Below, in pieces: positions 41,129 through 49,199 of a stretch of DNA of 64,000 nt. Source of the stretch: Collinsella sp. (GTDB lineage Bacteria > Actinomycetota > Coriobacteriia > Coriobacteriales > Coriobacteriaceae); contig DXLU01000016.1 in the NCBI GenBank assembly GCA_019414565.1, forward strand, positions 26,331-90,330. Reading direction: 5' to 3'. The notes beneath the pieces are model-generated. The model was not told the DNA's origin. It saw only the letters and a list, made by a program, of their open reading frames with translations, and searched no databases. Each line of letters begins with the position of its first letter. The first letter of the stretch is position 1. A program made the translations under genes and the position numbers.

Positions 41129-42313
41129 GTGGGCAAGGCTAGGGCTAAGGCGAAGAAAAAGACGACGGGGGCGCGGGCTAAGCGCGATCGTCGTCGGAAG
41201 CTCGCGACCGAGGCTCCCGCGTCTGCCGAGGAGCTGCTGGCGAGCGTGCCGGGACTCGACGCGCTGCAGGACGTTCCGGCGTTCGATGACCTGCCGGTCG
41301 ATGAAGCCCAGCAGGCTGCCTTTGATGATTTCTGCGCACATGCCGAGGAGCCCGAGCAGATGCAGCTTGGCGCCGTGGTGCGCTTGGATCGCGGGTTTCC
41401 ACTGGTGGCGACTGCCGATGACACGTTTCGTGCCGAGCATGCTGTGGGGTTTGCCAAGTCACGCGGCGAGGACGAGGTCCTGCTGCCTGCCGTGGGCGAT
41501 CGTGTGGCGGTGCGCCGCGCTCCCGGGCACGATATGGGCGTGATTGAGTGCGTGCTGCCGCGCCGTACGAGCTTTGAGCGTTGGCGCGGCCGTGCCCGCG
41601 GGGAGCGTCAGGTGCTCTGCTCCAACGTGGATAGCGTGCTAATCGTGCAGGCGCTCGGTGCCGGCGAGGTGCTGCTCGACCGCGTGGCGCGCTCGCTGGT
41701 GTTGGCGCTCGACTGCGATGCCGAACCGGTGGTGGTACTCACCAAAGCTGACCGCTGCGATGCCGAGGAACTCGAGCGCGATCTGGACCGCGTGCGCCGC
41801 CTGGTGGGTCCGGACGTGCGCGTGATCGTGACGTCCTCTGCCGAGGGCCGCGGCCTGGACGAGGTCCGTGCCTGCGTGCCCGCCGGGAGCTGCGCCATGA
41901 TTCTGGGCGAGTCGGGTGCCGGCAAGTCGACGCTGCTCAATGCGCTGCTGGGCCACGATACGTTGGCGACCGGCGGTGTGCGCGAACGCGACGATCAGGG
42001 CCGTCACACTACCGTCGCGCGCGTGATGGTGGCACTGCCGGGCGACGCCGGCGTGATCGCCGATGCCCCGGGCCTGCGTAGCCTGCCGCTCGTGGGTCAC
42101 GAGCGGGGTCTGGCGCGCGCTTTCCCCGAGATTGTCGAGGCATCGCGCGCGTGCCGGTTTGGCGATTGCACGCATGTCCATGAGCCGGGCTGCGCCGTTC
42201 GCGAGGCCGAGGACGCCGGGCAGATCGATAGCCTGCGTCTGGAAACGTTCCAAAACCTGGCGTCATCCATGCGCGTGAGTGCTCAAATGCTCGATCCCGA
42301 TGTCCATCTGTAA
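41129..42313 (+). CDS. rsgA: Ribosome small-subunit biogenesis GTPase RsgA
   Basis: The 394-residue circularly permuted GTPase helps mature the 30S subunit. An OB fold (about residues 75-150) precedes G4 LTKAD, G5 TSSAEGRG, G1 LGESGAGKSTLLNALLG and G3 DAPG in permuted order. The C-terminal zinc motif is CRFGDCTHVHEPGCAV. A basic Lys/Arg-rich N-terminus of about 30 residues is longer than usual and could bind RNA. I chose GTG 41129 with GGGAGG five bases upstream; the upstream frame runs through the preceding terminator and is not coding. Confidence 0.93.
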   Translation: MGKARAKAKKKTTGARAKRDRRRKLATEAPASAEELLASVPGLDALQDVPAFDDLPVDEAQQAAFDDFCAHAEEPEQMQLGAVVRLDRGFPLVATADDTFRAEHAVGFAKSRGEDEVLLPAVGDRVAVRRAPGHDMGVIECVLPRRTSFERWRGRARGERQVLCSNVDSVLIVQALGAGEVLLDRVARSLVLALDCDAEPVVVLTKADRCDAEELERDLDRVRRLVGPDVRVIVTSSAEGRGLDEVRACVPAGSCAMILGESGAGKSTLLNALLGHDTLATGGVRERDDQGRHTTVARVMVALPGDAGVIADAPGLRSLPLVGHERGLARAFPEIVEASRACRFGDCTHVHEPGCAVREAEDAGQIDSLRLETFQNLASSMRVSAQMLDPDVHL

Positions 42314-42329
42314 TTGATTTTTCCTATGA

Positions 42330-42365
42330 CAGCCGTCTCCCAACTGTTCGGGAGACGGCTTTTTT
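42330..42365 (+). terminator. Terminator of rsgA
   Basis: AGCCGTCTCCC pairs with GGGAGACGGCT around a 9-nt loop and is followed by five T. Confidence 0.95.
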
Positions 42366-42403
42366 GCTGTGGAAAAGCCTCGAAACATGCAGTTTGCTGA
42401 CGT

Positions 42404-42479
42404 GCTGACCAAAACCTTGCCACGAGCTTGACGGGCTGGTCAGCTTTTGGTCAGCGATTGGTTTGACATCGAAAACCAA
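42404..42479. promoter_or_regulatory. Inverted repeats upstream of the tad operon
   Basis: GCTGACCAAAA (42404-42414) is mirrored by TTTTGGTCAGC (42445-42455), with a half-site GCTGGTCAGC between them. TTGGTTT/AAAACCAA (42458-42479) follows. The cluster lies where a regulator of the pilus operon would bind; no strong promoter boxes are evident. Confidence 0.5.
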
Positions 42480-42565
42480 GATTGCGATTGCGCCGCTTTG
42501 CACTCTGACCGCCCAGACAATGGTGGTACGGGCATTCGCCCGGCACTGCCATGAGAGGAGCGGCC

Positions 42566-43225
42566 GTGAACAAGAGCAAGCGCATCGCCATCAGTCTGGT
42601 CGCGGGCGTGCTCGCTGCTCTGCTCTGCATGGTTTACGGCTCGTCGATCCGCTCGCAAGCCGAACAGGTCCAGGCTGAGACCTTGGCCAAGTACGGTGGC
42701 GATCGCGTCGAAGTTTGCGTCGCGGCGCGCGATATCGATGTGGGCGAGACCCTCGATGAGACCAATGTCATAACCCAGGAATGGCTGACGAGCCTGCTGC
42801 CGCGTGACGCAGCGACCGAGCTGCGCCAGGTGCGCGGCGACGTGACGACTTCGCGTATTCCCAAAAACGCCGTGATCTGCAATGTCTACACCAAGGCCGA
42901 GAGCCGCAAGCTCGAGGTGCCTAAGGGCAAGGTCGCCGTTTCGGTGGCGGTCGATGCCGAGCACTCGGTCGGCGGTGCTACGGGCGTGGGCAGCTACGTG
43001 GATGTGTATGTGCAAAAAGACGGCGTGACCGATCGGCTGTGCGGCGCGTACGTGATCGATACCAGTGAGGATTCCGGTGCCACGCGCGAGGGCAAGATCG
43101 AATGGGTGACGCTGGCGGCTGACCCCGAAGACGTCAAGGAACTGCTGGGAGCCTCGGGCAAGGGAACGGTCAGCTTGACGATTCCCGCCACGGCGCGCGG
43201 CAAAAAGAGCGGAGGCGACGAGTGA
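42566..43225 (+). CDS. cpaB: Flp pilus assembly protein CpaB/RcpC (SAF domain)
   Basis: The 219-residue protein has one N-terminal membrane segment (AISLVAGVLAALLCMVYG) and a periplasm-facing SAF domain (VCVAARDIDVGETLDETNVITQEWL). The C-terminal RcpC part includes AVDAEHSVGGATGVGSYVDVYV. CpaB-type proteins accompany Tad secretion ATPases. I chose GTG 42566 with GAGAGGAG upstream; ATG 42551 would add five residues. Its TGA overlaps the next ATG, opening a run of coupled genes. Confidence 0.85.
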   Translation: MNKSKRIAISLVAGVLAALLCMVYGSSIRSQAEQVQAETLAKYGGDRVEVCVAARDIDVGETLDETNVITQEWLTSLLPRDAATELRQVRGDVTTSRIPKNAVICNVYTKAESRKLEVPKGKVAVSVAVDAEHSVGGATGVGSYVDVYVQKDGVTDRLCGAYVIDTSEDSGATREGKIEWVTLAADPEDVKELLGASGKGTVSLTIPATARGKKSGGDE

Positions 43226-44874
43226 TGAAGGCGATCTGGCTTGCGTGCTGCGCGTGCGGCGATTACGGGCTGTTGCAGCGGGAAGTCGAGGGCCGTGATG
43301 CGGGTGCACAGGTGCTTCGCGTGGGTGACCTGGACGGGCTGGTTTCCATGGCGCGGGCGTTTCCGTCGCGCCGCGGGGCTGCCATCATCGCGGCGTCTCT
43401 GTTTGATACCGAAGATGTGCGCAAGACTGTTGCGCGCCTGACGGCCGAAGGCCGCGTGAGTCGCGTGGTCGTGTTGATAGAAGCGCTCGATCCGTCGGAT
43501 ATCGAGGGGCTGTTTCGCGCGGGGGCGACCGAGGTCATCGCTGCACACAGTATATGCGGCAACGGGCGCGCGGGCGAGGGAGCGGTTGATTCCGATCGGC
43601 GCATGACGATTGAGCCCGATGCTTTTGTTGATAGGGAACCCGGGGCGCCTCGCGCTACAAGAGGCCCGCGTGTTGATGATTATGGAAAAGCGGAAGCCGA
43701 GCATGGTCGGCGCCCCCGGAACCCCCTTGTATACGATGACGCTGGAGGGCCGGCGCAGCATGCTGGCGACTCCCCGGCAGTAGATATGGGATACGTGCAC
43801 GGCGTGAATCTGGCGGATGAACTCGACGAAGTTGAGGGCCTTGCCGGGTGCGGCGAGTTGTCGCTGATGCAGCATGAGCAGATTGCGCAGAACGAGCCTG
43901 CCTCGCAGACCGAACAAGCAGCCATGCCGGCTTGGACGCAGCACGTGGTTGCGGCGGGGGAGACGGGGACGCTGTCACCGACGCCCGCCCCGCCGCCTCC
44001 GATGCCGCCGGCAGACGCTACCGCTCCGCCGCATCGAGCTCCAGTCATCTGCGCTATTTCGGGTTCGGGCGGTTGCGGCAAGTCGACGATCGTTGCCGCC
44101 ATGGCACACACATCGTCGCTGTTGGGCTTGCGTGCCGCCGTGCTCGACTTGGACCTGATGTTTGGAAACCTTTACGACTTGTTAGGCGTCGATGCTCCGC
44201 GCGATATGGCGGCACTTATCGAGCCATCGGCGGCGGGCGCGCTCACCGAGCCGGATATCGTAGCCACATCGATGCGCGTGGCGCCGGGCGTTACGCTCTG
44301 GGGTCCCGTCGCGGCGCCCGAGCAAGCCGAGCTCATGGCACGTCCGGTGGAGCTACTGCTTGATGTCCTGCGTCGCGAATCCGACGTGGTCTTTATCGAT
44401 ACCTCGGTCTTTTGGGGCGACGCCGTGGCGGCTGCGGTGGCGGCGAGCGACCGTTGCCTGGTCGTTGGCGATGCGGCGGTGTCGTCCGCGGCATCGGCGT
44501 CGCGCGTCATTGAACTGGCAAGTCGAGTAGGTGTGCCGCGCACGCGTATGAGCGCCGTGTTCAACCGGTTCGGTGCGCGCGGGGCAGACGAGGACGTCGC
44601 TATGCGCTTTGAGATTGCCTGTGCGTTGAGCTCCAAGATTCGTATCGCCGATGGCGGGCAGGATCTCGCCGCGCTCATGGCGTTTGGGCGTGCTGACGAG
44701 GCAGTGGGGCAGACCAGCGCTTTTGCGACCAGCGTGCGCGAGGCCACGCGCGAGATGCTCGTGGAACTGGGGTGCGCCGTCGGCCCTTGGAGCGATATGG
44801 TCGCCGACCGTGCAATGCGCACCGAACGCCCGCGTATCCGCCTTCCCTGGTCGCACGAGGGTGATCAGCGATGA
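43225..44874 (+). CDS. tadZ: Tad pilus localisation ATPase TadZ/CpaE-like
   Basis: This 549-residue protein has an N-terminal receiver-like domain without clear phosphorylation site (residues 1-115). A long variable Pro/Ala-rich linker follows (about 125-270), then a MinD/ParA-type ATPase domain with Walker A ISGSGGCGKSTIVAAM (about 275) and DLDLMFGNLYDLLGV. TadZ proteins place the Tad machine at the cell pole or envelope. The glycine-rich P-loop lacks the usual deviant-Walker first Lys (GSGGCGKS rather than KGGxGKS), so ATP use may differ. It couples to tadA by a 4-bp overlap. Confidence 0.87.
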   Translation: MKAIWLACCACGDYGLLQREVEGRDAGAQVLRVGDLDGLVSMARAFPSRRGAAIIAASLFDTEDVRKTVARLTAEGRVSRVVVLIEALDPSDIEGLFRAGATEVIAAHSICGNGRAGEGAVDSDRRMTIEPDAFVDREPGAPRATRGPRVDDYGKAEAEHGRRPRNPLVYDDAGGPAQHAGDSPAVDMGYVHGVNLADELDEVEGLAGCGELSLMQHEQIAQNEPASQTEQAAMPAWTQHVVAAGETGTLSPTPAPPPPMPPADATAPPHRAPVICAISGSGGCGKSTIVAAMAHTSSLLGLRAAVLDLDLMFGNLYDLLGVDAPRDMAALIEPSAAGALTEPDIVATSMRVAPGVTLWGPVAAPEQAELMARPVELLLDVLRRESDVVFIDTSVFWGDAVAAAVAASDRCLVVGDAAVSSAASASRVIELASRVGVPRTRMSAVFNRFGARGADEDVAMRFEIACALSSKIRIADGGQDLAALMAFGRADEAVGQTSAFATSVREATREMLVELGCAVGPWSDMVADRAMRTERPRIRLPWSHEGDQR

Positions 44875-46199
44875 GCCTGCAAACGAGGATTAAGGCTGCC
44901 GGCGCTGCGGCGGCGGCAGCGCCTGTAGATGCGGGGCGTCGCCGCGCCGTGAAACGACGCACCAAGCGCGCCGTGATGGACCGCATGGGTTACGACGAAG
45001 TGGCGCGTATCAGCGCCTATATCGACCCGGCACTTGCCCGCTCGGAATTGCGTCCTGCGGTGGAGGCGGCGCTCAATGTTGAGGAGCCGACCGATCTCGC
45101 GACGCCCGAGCGCGAGGCCATCATCGACGAGATTTTGGATGACGTGGTGGGCTTGGGGCCGTTGCAGCCGCTCATCGAGGACGACACCGTTACCGAGATC
45201 ATGATCAACGGCTGCCGCTCGGCTTTCTTTGAACGCGGCGGCGTCTTGTACCCCATCGAGCATGCGTTTGAGGATGATGAGCAGATCCGTGTGCTTATCG
45301 ACCGCATTATCTCGCCACTTGGCCGCCGTATCGACGAGCGCAGCCCCATCGTCAACGCCCGCCTTAAAACGGGCTATCGCGTCAACGCGGTGATTCCGCC
45401 TGTGGCGATTGACGGACCGATTCTCACCATCCGAAAGTTCTCGGACCGTATCTGCTCGCTGGACGAGCTCGTGGGGTTGGGATCGCTGCCGCTTTGGTAT
45501 GCGCAGCTGCTGTCGTGTGCGGTGTCGCTGCGACAGGACTTGGCGGTTGCGGGAGGCACGGGATCTGGTAAGACCACCCTGCTCAACGCGTTGTCATGTG
45601 AGATTTCCACCGGCGAGCGCATCGTGACGATCGAGGACTCTGCCGAGCTCAAGTTTGCGCATCATCCGCACGTGGTGCGCCTAGAGGCGCGCGAGGCTTC
45701 AATTGAGGGCGAGGGCGCGGTGACGATCCGCGACCTGGTGACTAATGCCCTGCGCATGCGCCCCGACCGCATCGTGGTGGGCGAGGTGCGCGGTGCCGAG
45801 TGCTGCGACATGTTGCAGGCCATGAACACGGGCCACGACGGGTCGCTCACCACGCTTCATGCGGGTTCAGAACAGGAGACCGTGGTGCGTCTGACGTTGC
45901 TTGCACGTTATGGCATCGATCTGCCGAGCGAGCTCATCGAGGAGCAGATTGCCATGGCACTCGACGGTATCGTGATGTCCGAGCGCCACGCCGATGGCAG
46001 GCGCTTCGTCTCCTCGTATTCGGGGGTGCGACGCGCCGCATCGGGCGGCGTAGAGCTCGAGCGCTATGTGACGTTCGATGCCGCCGAGCGCACCTGGACG
46101 CTTGACCGCGAGCCGCCGTTTATCGCAGAAGGCCTGCGGTCGGGGACGCTCACACAAGAGGAGGTGGACGAATGGAGATCACTGTGCCCCTCGTCGTAG
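44871..46199 (+). CDS. tadA: Tad pilus assembly ATPase TadA/CpaF
   Basis: The 442-residue secretion ATPase powers Flp pilus assembly. The N-terminal domain includes ILDDVVGLGPLQPLIEDDTVTEIMING. Walker A AGGTGSGKTTLLNAL (about residue 228), Asp box RIVTIEDSAELKF, Walker B RPDRIVVGEVRG and the His box GHDGSLTTLHAG follow in the expected order. It overlaps tadB by 28 bp. Confidence 0.95.
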   Translation: MSLQTRIKAAGAAAAAAPVDAGRRRAVKRRTKRAVMDRMGYDEVARISAYIDPALARSELRPAVEAALNVEEPTDLATPEREAIIDEILDDVVGLGPLQPLIEDDTVTEIMINGCRSAFFERGGVLYPIEHAFEDDEQIRVLIDRIISPLGRRIDERSPIVNARLKTGYRVNAVIPPVAIDGPILTIRKFSDRICSLDELVGLGSLPLWYAQLLSCAVSLRQDLAVAGGTGSGKTTLLNALSCEISTGERIVTIEDSAELKFAHHPHVVRLEAREASIEGEGAVTIRDLVTNALRMRPDRIVVGEVRGAECCDMLQAMNTGHDGSLTTLHAGSEQETVVRLTLLARYGIDLPSELIEEQIAMALDGIVMSERHADGRRFVSSYSGVRRAASGGVELERYVTFDAAERTWTLDREPPFIAEGLRSGTLTQEEVDEWRSLCPSS

Positions 46200-47098
46200 G
46201 GGGCTTGGCAGGGCTTTCTGTCGCGACGGCGTGCGGGGCGGAACCTCGTGTGCCGCAGGTACCGCCGGCGGAGCTGGCACGTCAGGCGCTCGAGACGGTG
46301 GCAGAGAAGCTGCCGCGTGAGCTGGTGGAAAACGATCTGCTGAAAAAGATCGCCCGTTCGTGGGCATCGCTGGCTCCGGCGCATCGCCTTGGCCTCGTGA
46401 TCGAAGATGCTTCGGGACGTTTGGCGTTTCTGCTGCTATCGAGCGGTGTCTGCTGCGTTTTACTAACGATGGTGTCGTTATCGCCCCTCGGATTTGCCTT
46501 GGGACTTGTTGCTCCGTTTGCCGTTGGTGCCGCCCGGGATGGCTTTGAGAGCCGGCGCGAGCAACACGATGCAGAAGAGGCGATGCCCGAGGCGTTTACC
46601 GCACTTTCCATGTCGCTTGCCTCGGGACATTCGCTGGCCCAGGGCATGCGCTTTGTGGGCGCTCATGCGCAAGAGCCAGTGCATACCGAGTTTTTGCGGG
46701 TGGCGGCGGCGATCGATTGCGGCATCTCGGCGACCGACGCGCTCGATGACTTGCTCGTACGTATCGACGCCCCCGGTCTTTCGCTTGTGACCTTGGCGCT
46801 TAAGGTGTCTCAGCGCACCGGCGCTCCGCTTGCCGACTTACTGTCCGAGGCGTCGAGCATGGTGGGGGAGCGCATTGAGCTCAAGCGCCGCCTGGATGTT
46901 AAGACGTCGCAGGCTCGCATGTCTGCGCATATGGTCGCGGCGATGCCGGCGGGCATGTGCGCGGTGTTGGCGCTGCTTTCGGCAGATTTTCGTCGCGGTC
47001 TTGCGACGCCTGCCGGCGCGGGCGCTGTGGTGCTGGGTCTTGCCCTCAACGCCGTTGCCCTGGTGGTTATCCGGCGCATTATGCGGGTGGAGCTATGA
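46172..47098 (+). CDS. tadB: Tad pilus inner-membrane protein TadB
   Basis: The 308-residue protein has the type II secretion F domain. Paired membrane segments (LAFLLLSSGVCCVLLTMVSLSPLGFALGLVAPF) lead to the cytoplasmic helical domain (AMPEAFTALSMSLASGHSLAQGMRFV to RLDVKTSQARMSAHMVA), and a C-terminal membrane helix pair ends the protein. With TadC it forms the platform on which TadA acts. The start lies inside tadA. Confidence 0.88.
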   Translation: MEITVPLVVGGLAGLSVATACGAEPRVPQVPPAELARQALETVAEKLPRELVENDLLKKIARSWASLAPAHRLGLVIEDASGRLAFLLLSSGVCCVLLTMVSLSPLGFALGLVAPFAVGAARDGFESRREQHDAEEAMPEAFTALSMSLASGHSLAQGMRFVGAHAQEPVHTEFLRVAAAIDCGISATDALDDLLVRIDAPGLSLVTLALKVSQRTGAPLADLLSEASSMVGERIELKRRLDVKTSQARMSAHMVAAMPAGMCAVLALLSADFRRGLATPAGAGAVVLGLALNAVALVVIRRIMRVEL

Positions 47099-47736
47099 GC
47101 GCCTCGGTTGCAGTTGCGGCTTGCCTGTGCGCCCTGAGTGTATTTGTCGCGACTGGTTTTGATCGGGCGGATGCACGCAAGATCGCAGGGGCCTGCAAGC
47201 GCGAGGCGGTGCTGGTCGCTGCCGCGGGTCGCTCGGTGGTCGATGCTCTGACCGCGCGAGTGAAGGGCGCGGTTGGAGCGGGCGGCCCGGCGCGAGTGTC
47301 GCTCGGCGAAGTGTCCGAGATGATCGATGTTGTGCGCTTGGGTCTTTCGGCCGGTCTTTCGTTTGATGCGGCGCTTGAGATTTTCTGCGCCAACCGCCGG
47401 TCAGTGCTGGCTCTTCGCCTTGAGCGCGCCTGCATGGCGTGGCAGGTGGGCGTGGGCACGCGTGAGGACGAGTTGTTGGCCGCCGCGCGCGACCTGGACG
47501 TGCGAGCGCTCGAGACCTTTGCCATCACGGTGGGGCAGGCGCTCGCCCTGGGTGCCCCACTTGCCGAGACGCTGGCCGCTCAAAGTCGCGAGATCCGTGC
47601 GGCTCATCGCGCCGCGGTCGAGCGCGAGATCGAGCGTGCGCCCGTCAAGCTGTTGATTCCCACCGGCACGCTCATCTTGCCGGCGTTGCTTCTGTCCATA
47701 TTGGGCCCGCTGCTGGGAGCAGGCGGGATGATGTAG
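47095..47736 (+). CDS. tadC: Tad pilus inner-membrane protein TadC
   Basis: The 213-residue protein also has a T2SF domain (VSLGEVSEMIDVVRLGLSAGLSFDAALEIF to ALALGAPLAETLAAQ) with hydrophobic ends (AVAACLCALSVFVATG; LLIPTGTLILPALLLSILGPLL). It is shorter than typical TadC (about 280-320) because the N-terminal membrane pair is reduced to one helix. The ATG overlaps the tadB stop by four bases; the longer open frame is rejected. Confidence 0.85.
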   Translation: MSASVAVAACLCALSVFVATGFDRADARKIAGACKREAVLVAAAGRSVVDALTARVKGAVGAGGPARVSLGEVSEMIDVVRLGLSAGLSFDAALEIFCANRRSVLALRLERACMAWQVGVGTREDELLAAARDLDVRALETFAITVGQALALGAPLAETLAAQSREIRAAHRAAVEREIERAPVKLLIPTGTLILPALLLSILGPLLGAGGMM

Positions 47737-47746
47737 GGAGGAATAC

Positions 47747-47980
47747 ATGAACACGATGGTCGAAGTTGCTGACAAGGCTTGGAGCTGGGCTTTTTGCCGG
47801 GCGATTCACACTCGCCAGCATGCCAAGGAGCTGTTGCAGGAGGAGAGCGCGCAGGGTACCACCGAGTACGCCATTTTAGTGGGCGTACTTGTGGTGATCG
47901 CGATTATTGCCATCGTTGCATTTAAAGGCAAGGTTAAAGAGCTATGGGATGCGATCAGCGAGGGCATCAACAGCCTGTAG
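47747..47980 (+). CDS. flp: Flp-type major pilin
   Basis: The 77-residue prepilin has a long 36-residue leader, then the processing region AQGTTEYAILVGVLVVIAIIAIVAF, a hydrophobic assembly helix, and a short tail. The Glu-Tyr pair after the Gly is the mark of Flp prepilins, but only two residues separate Gly from Glu rather than four, so the exact cleavage site is uncertain. GGAGGAAT precedes the ATG. A prepilin peptidase is not encoded in this window. It is probably the most abundant product of the operon. Confidence 0.85.
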   Translation: MNTMVEVADKAWSWAFCRAIHTRQHAKELLQEESAQGTTEYAILVGVLVVIAIIAIVAFKGKVKELWDAISEGINSL

Positions 47981-48000
47981 AGGGCGAGCGCCCCATCGGG

Positions 48001-48507
48001 GTGCTGCTGGTGTTTGCTTGCCTGACCGTGGCGATAGCGGCGGTGCTTTGGGGGCTTAACGCCGCGCGGCAGCAGCGTCCTGGGACCGCCTCCGATTTGG
48101 GCTCAGATTCGGCGGTGGCGTCTCAAAAAGATGAGATGCGAGATGCGGACGATTCGGATGTCGCTGTCACGGCGCAAACCTTTCTGCGGACGCTCGACAA
48201 GCGGTCTGGCACTGCGACGGATTCGCCTGAGGGCAACGCGATTGCGGTCCGGCTTGCATGGTCCGAGGACCGACCGATGACCGAAGCGGCGGCGGATATG
48301 CTGCGTGCCTATCGCGAGGTACCCACGGCGCAACTTGCTCTGAGCGGCTATCTCGACATCAAGGGAAACGTGTGGGGCGCCATCGTGCGCGACGGACGCG
48401 GCTGGGTCGATATGGTGACAATTGCCGCGGATGCTGGCGATGCTTCGTGTCGTCTGCGCGCCGTGCGCCTGAGCCCGCAGGCAACGGACTCAAAGGAGGG
48501 ATCGTGA
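48001..48507 (+). CDS. Single-pass membrane protein of the tad operon
   Basis: I do not recognise a family. The 168-residue product has an N-terminal membrane anchor (LLVFACLTVAIAAVLWGLNAA), an acidic linker and a soluble domain (AQTFLRTLDKRSGTATDSP, WGAIVRDGRGWVDMVTI). It is likely exported and part of pilus assembly by position. The start is uncertain: GTG 48001 fits the end of flp, while ATG 47944 would overlap flp by 37 bp. Confidence 0.65.
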   Translation: MLLVFACLTVAIAAVLWGLNAARQQRPGTASDLGSDSAVASQKDEMRDADDSDVAVTAQTFLRTLDKRSGTATDSPEGNAIAVRLAWSEDRPMTEAAADMLRAYREVPTAQLALSGYLDIKGNVWGAIVRDGRGWVDMVTIAADAGDASCRLRAVRLSPQATDSKEGS

Positions 48508-48508
48508 A

Positions 48509-48727
48509 ATGCATGATGTCCTGCGTGAGGAATCTGCCCAGGCGACGGTCGAATACGCCATCGTCACGGTGGCGCTGTTATCGATCGTGCTGGCGATCGC
48601 GGGACTTTGGCGTGCCGGCACCGATGGGCGCTTGGCGGCGCTGGTTGAGCGGGCGGCATCTCATGGCGTTGCCTCGACGTCGGTTATCGACGCCGCTGCG
48701 GCCGCTAAGGACATCGCGTTGTATTGA
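48509..48727 (+). CDS. Small pilin-like protein of the tad operon
   Basis: The 72-residue protein has a very short leader followed by EESAQATVEYAIVTVALLSIVLAIAGLW. This is the same Glu-Tyr plus hydrophobic helix as in flp (EESAQGTTEYAIL), so it is a probable minor pilin or pseudopilin. AAGGAGGG lies nine bases upstream of the ATG. Its end overlaps the region where tadE must start. Confidence 0.8.
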   Translation: MHDVLREESAQATVEYAIVTVALLSIVLAIAGLWRAGTDGRLAALVERAASHGVASTSVIDAAAAAKDIALY

Positions 48728-49199
48728 TGCCGCGCGCGAGGACCGGGCGCAGTCTACGGTCGAGGCCGCTTTTTTGCTGCCGACGTTTCTGACACTCATC
48801 CTTCTCGCGCTGCAACCGGTGTGCCTGCTCTATACGCGCGCGGTCATGGAGTCTGCCGCCGCCGAGACCGCGCGGCTCATGACCACGACGACGGCGGAGG
48901 ACGACGATCTTAAGGAGTTCGCCCGCCGCCGACTTGCCGCAGTGCCCAACGTTTCGATCTTTCATGCCGGCGGGCCGTTGTCGTGGGATATCGAGCTTGG
49001 CCGGGCCGGTGCGGGTGGCGTCTCGTCCGTGTCCGTTTCCGGCGAGGTCAAGCCGTTGCCTGTGATCGGTGCGTTTGCGCAGGCTATGGGTGGTACCGCC
49101 GAGGGCGGCTACGTTGAGCTCAAGGTCGATGTCTCGTATCAATCGCGTCCCGAATGGCTGGAGGGAGATTATGATTCGTGGATTGCTGCATGGGATTAA
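48663..49199 (+). CDS. tadE: TadE-like pilus protein
   Basis: The conserved part begins AREDRAQSTVEAAFLLPTFLTLILLALQPVCLLY, the TadE signature with Glu in the hydrophobic helix, and continues AVMESAAAETARLM and an extracellular domain. TadE proteins are minor pseudopilins. The start is unclear: the ATG that overlaps the previous stop (48727) is out of frame. In-frame choices are ATG 48663, inside the previous gene with a poor ribosome binding site, or a rare ATT at 48723 preceded by AAGGA at a good distance. It overlaps the next gene by 29 bp. Confidence 0.75.
   Translation: MALPRRRLSTPLRPLRTSRCIDAAREDRAQSTVEAAFLLPTFLTLILLALQPVCLLYTRAVMESAAAETARLMTTTTAEDDDLKEFARRRLAAVPNVSIFHAGGPLSWDIELGRAGAGGVSSVSVSGEVKPLPVIGAFAQAMGGTAEGGYVELKVDVSYQSRPEWLEGDYDSWIAAWD

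Noticed and set aside
48727..48790. ATG overlapping the stop of the small pilin gene as tadE start
   Set aside because: This frame gives about 20 unrelated residues and then a stop, whereas the TadE helix is in another frame.
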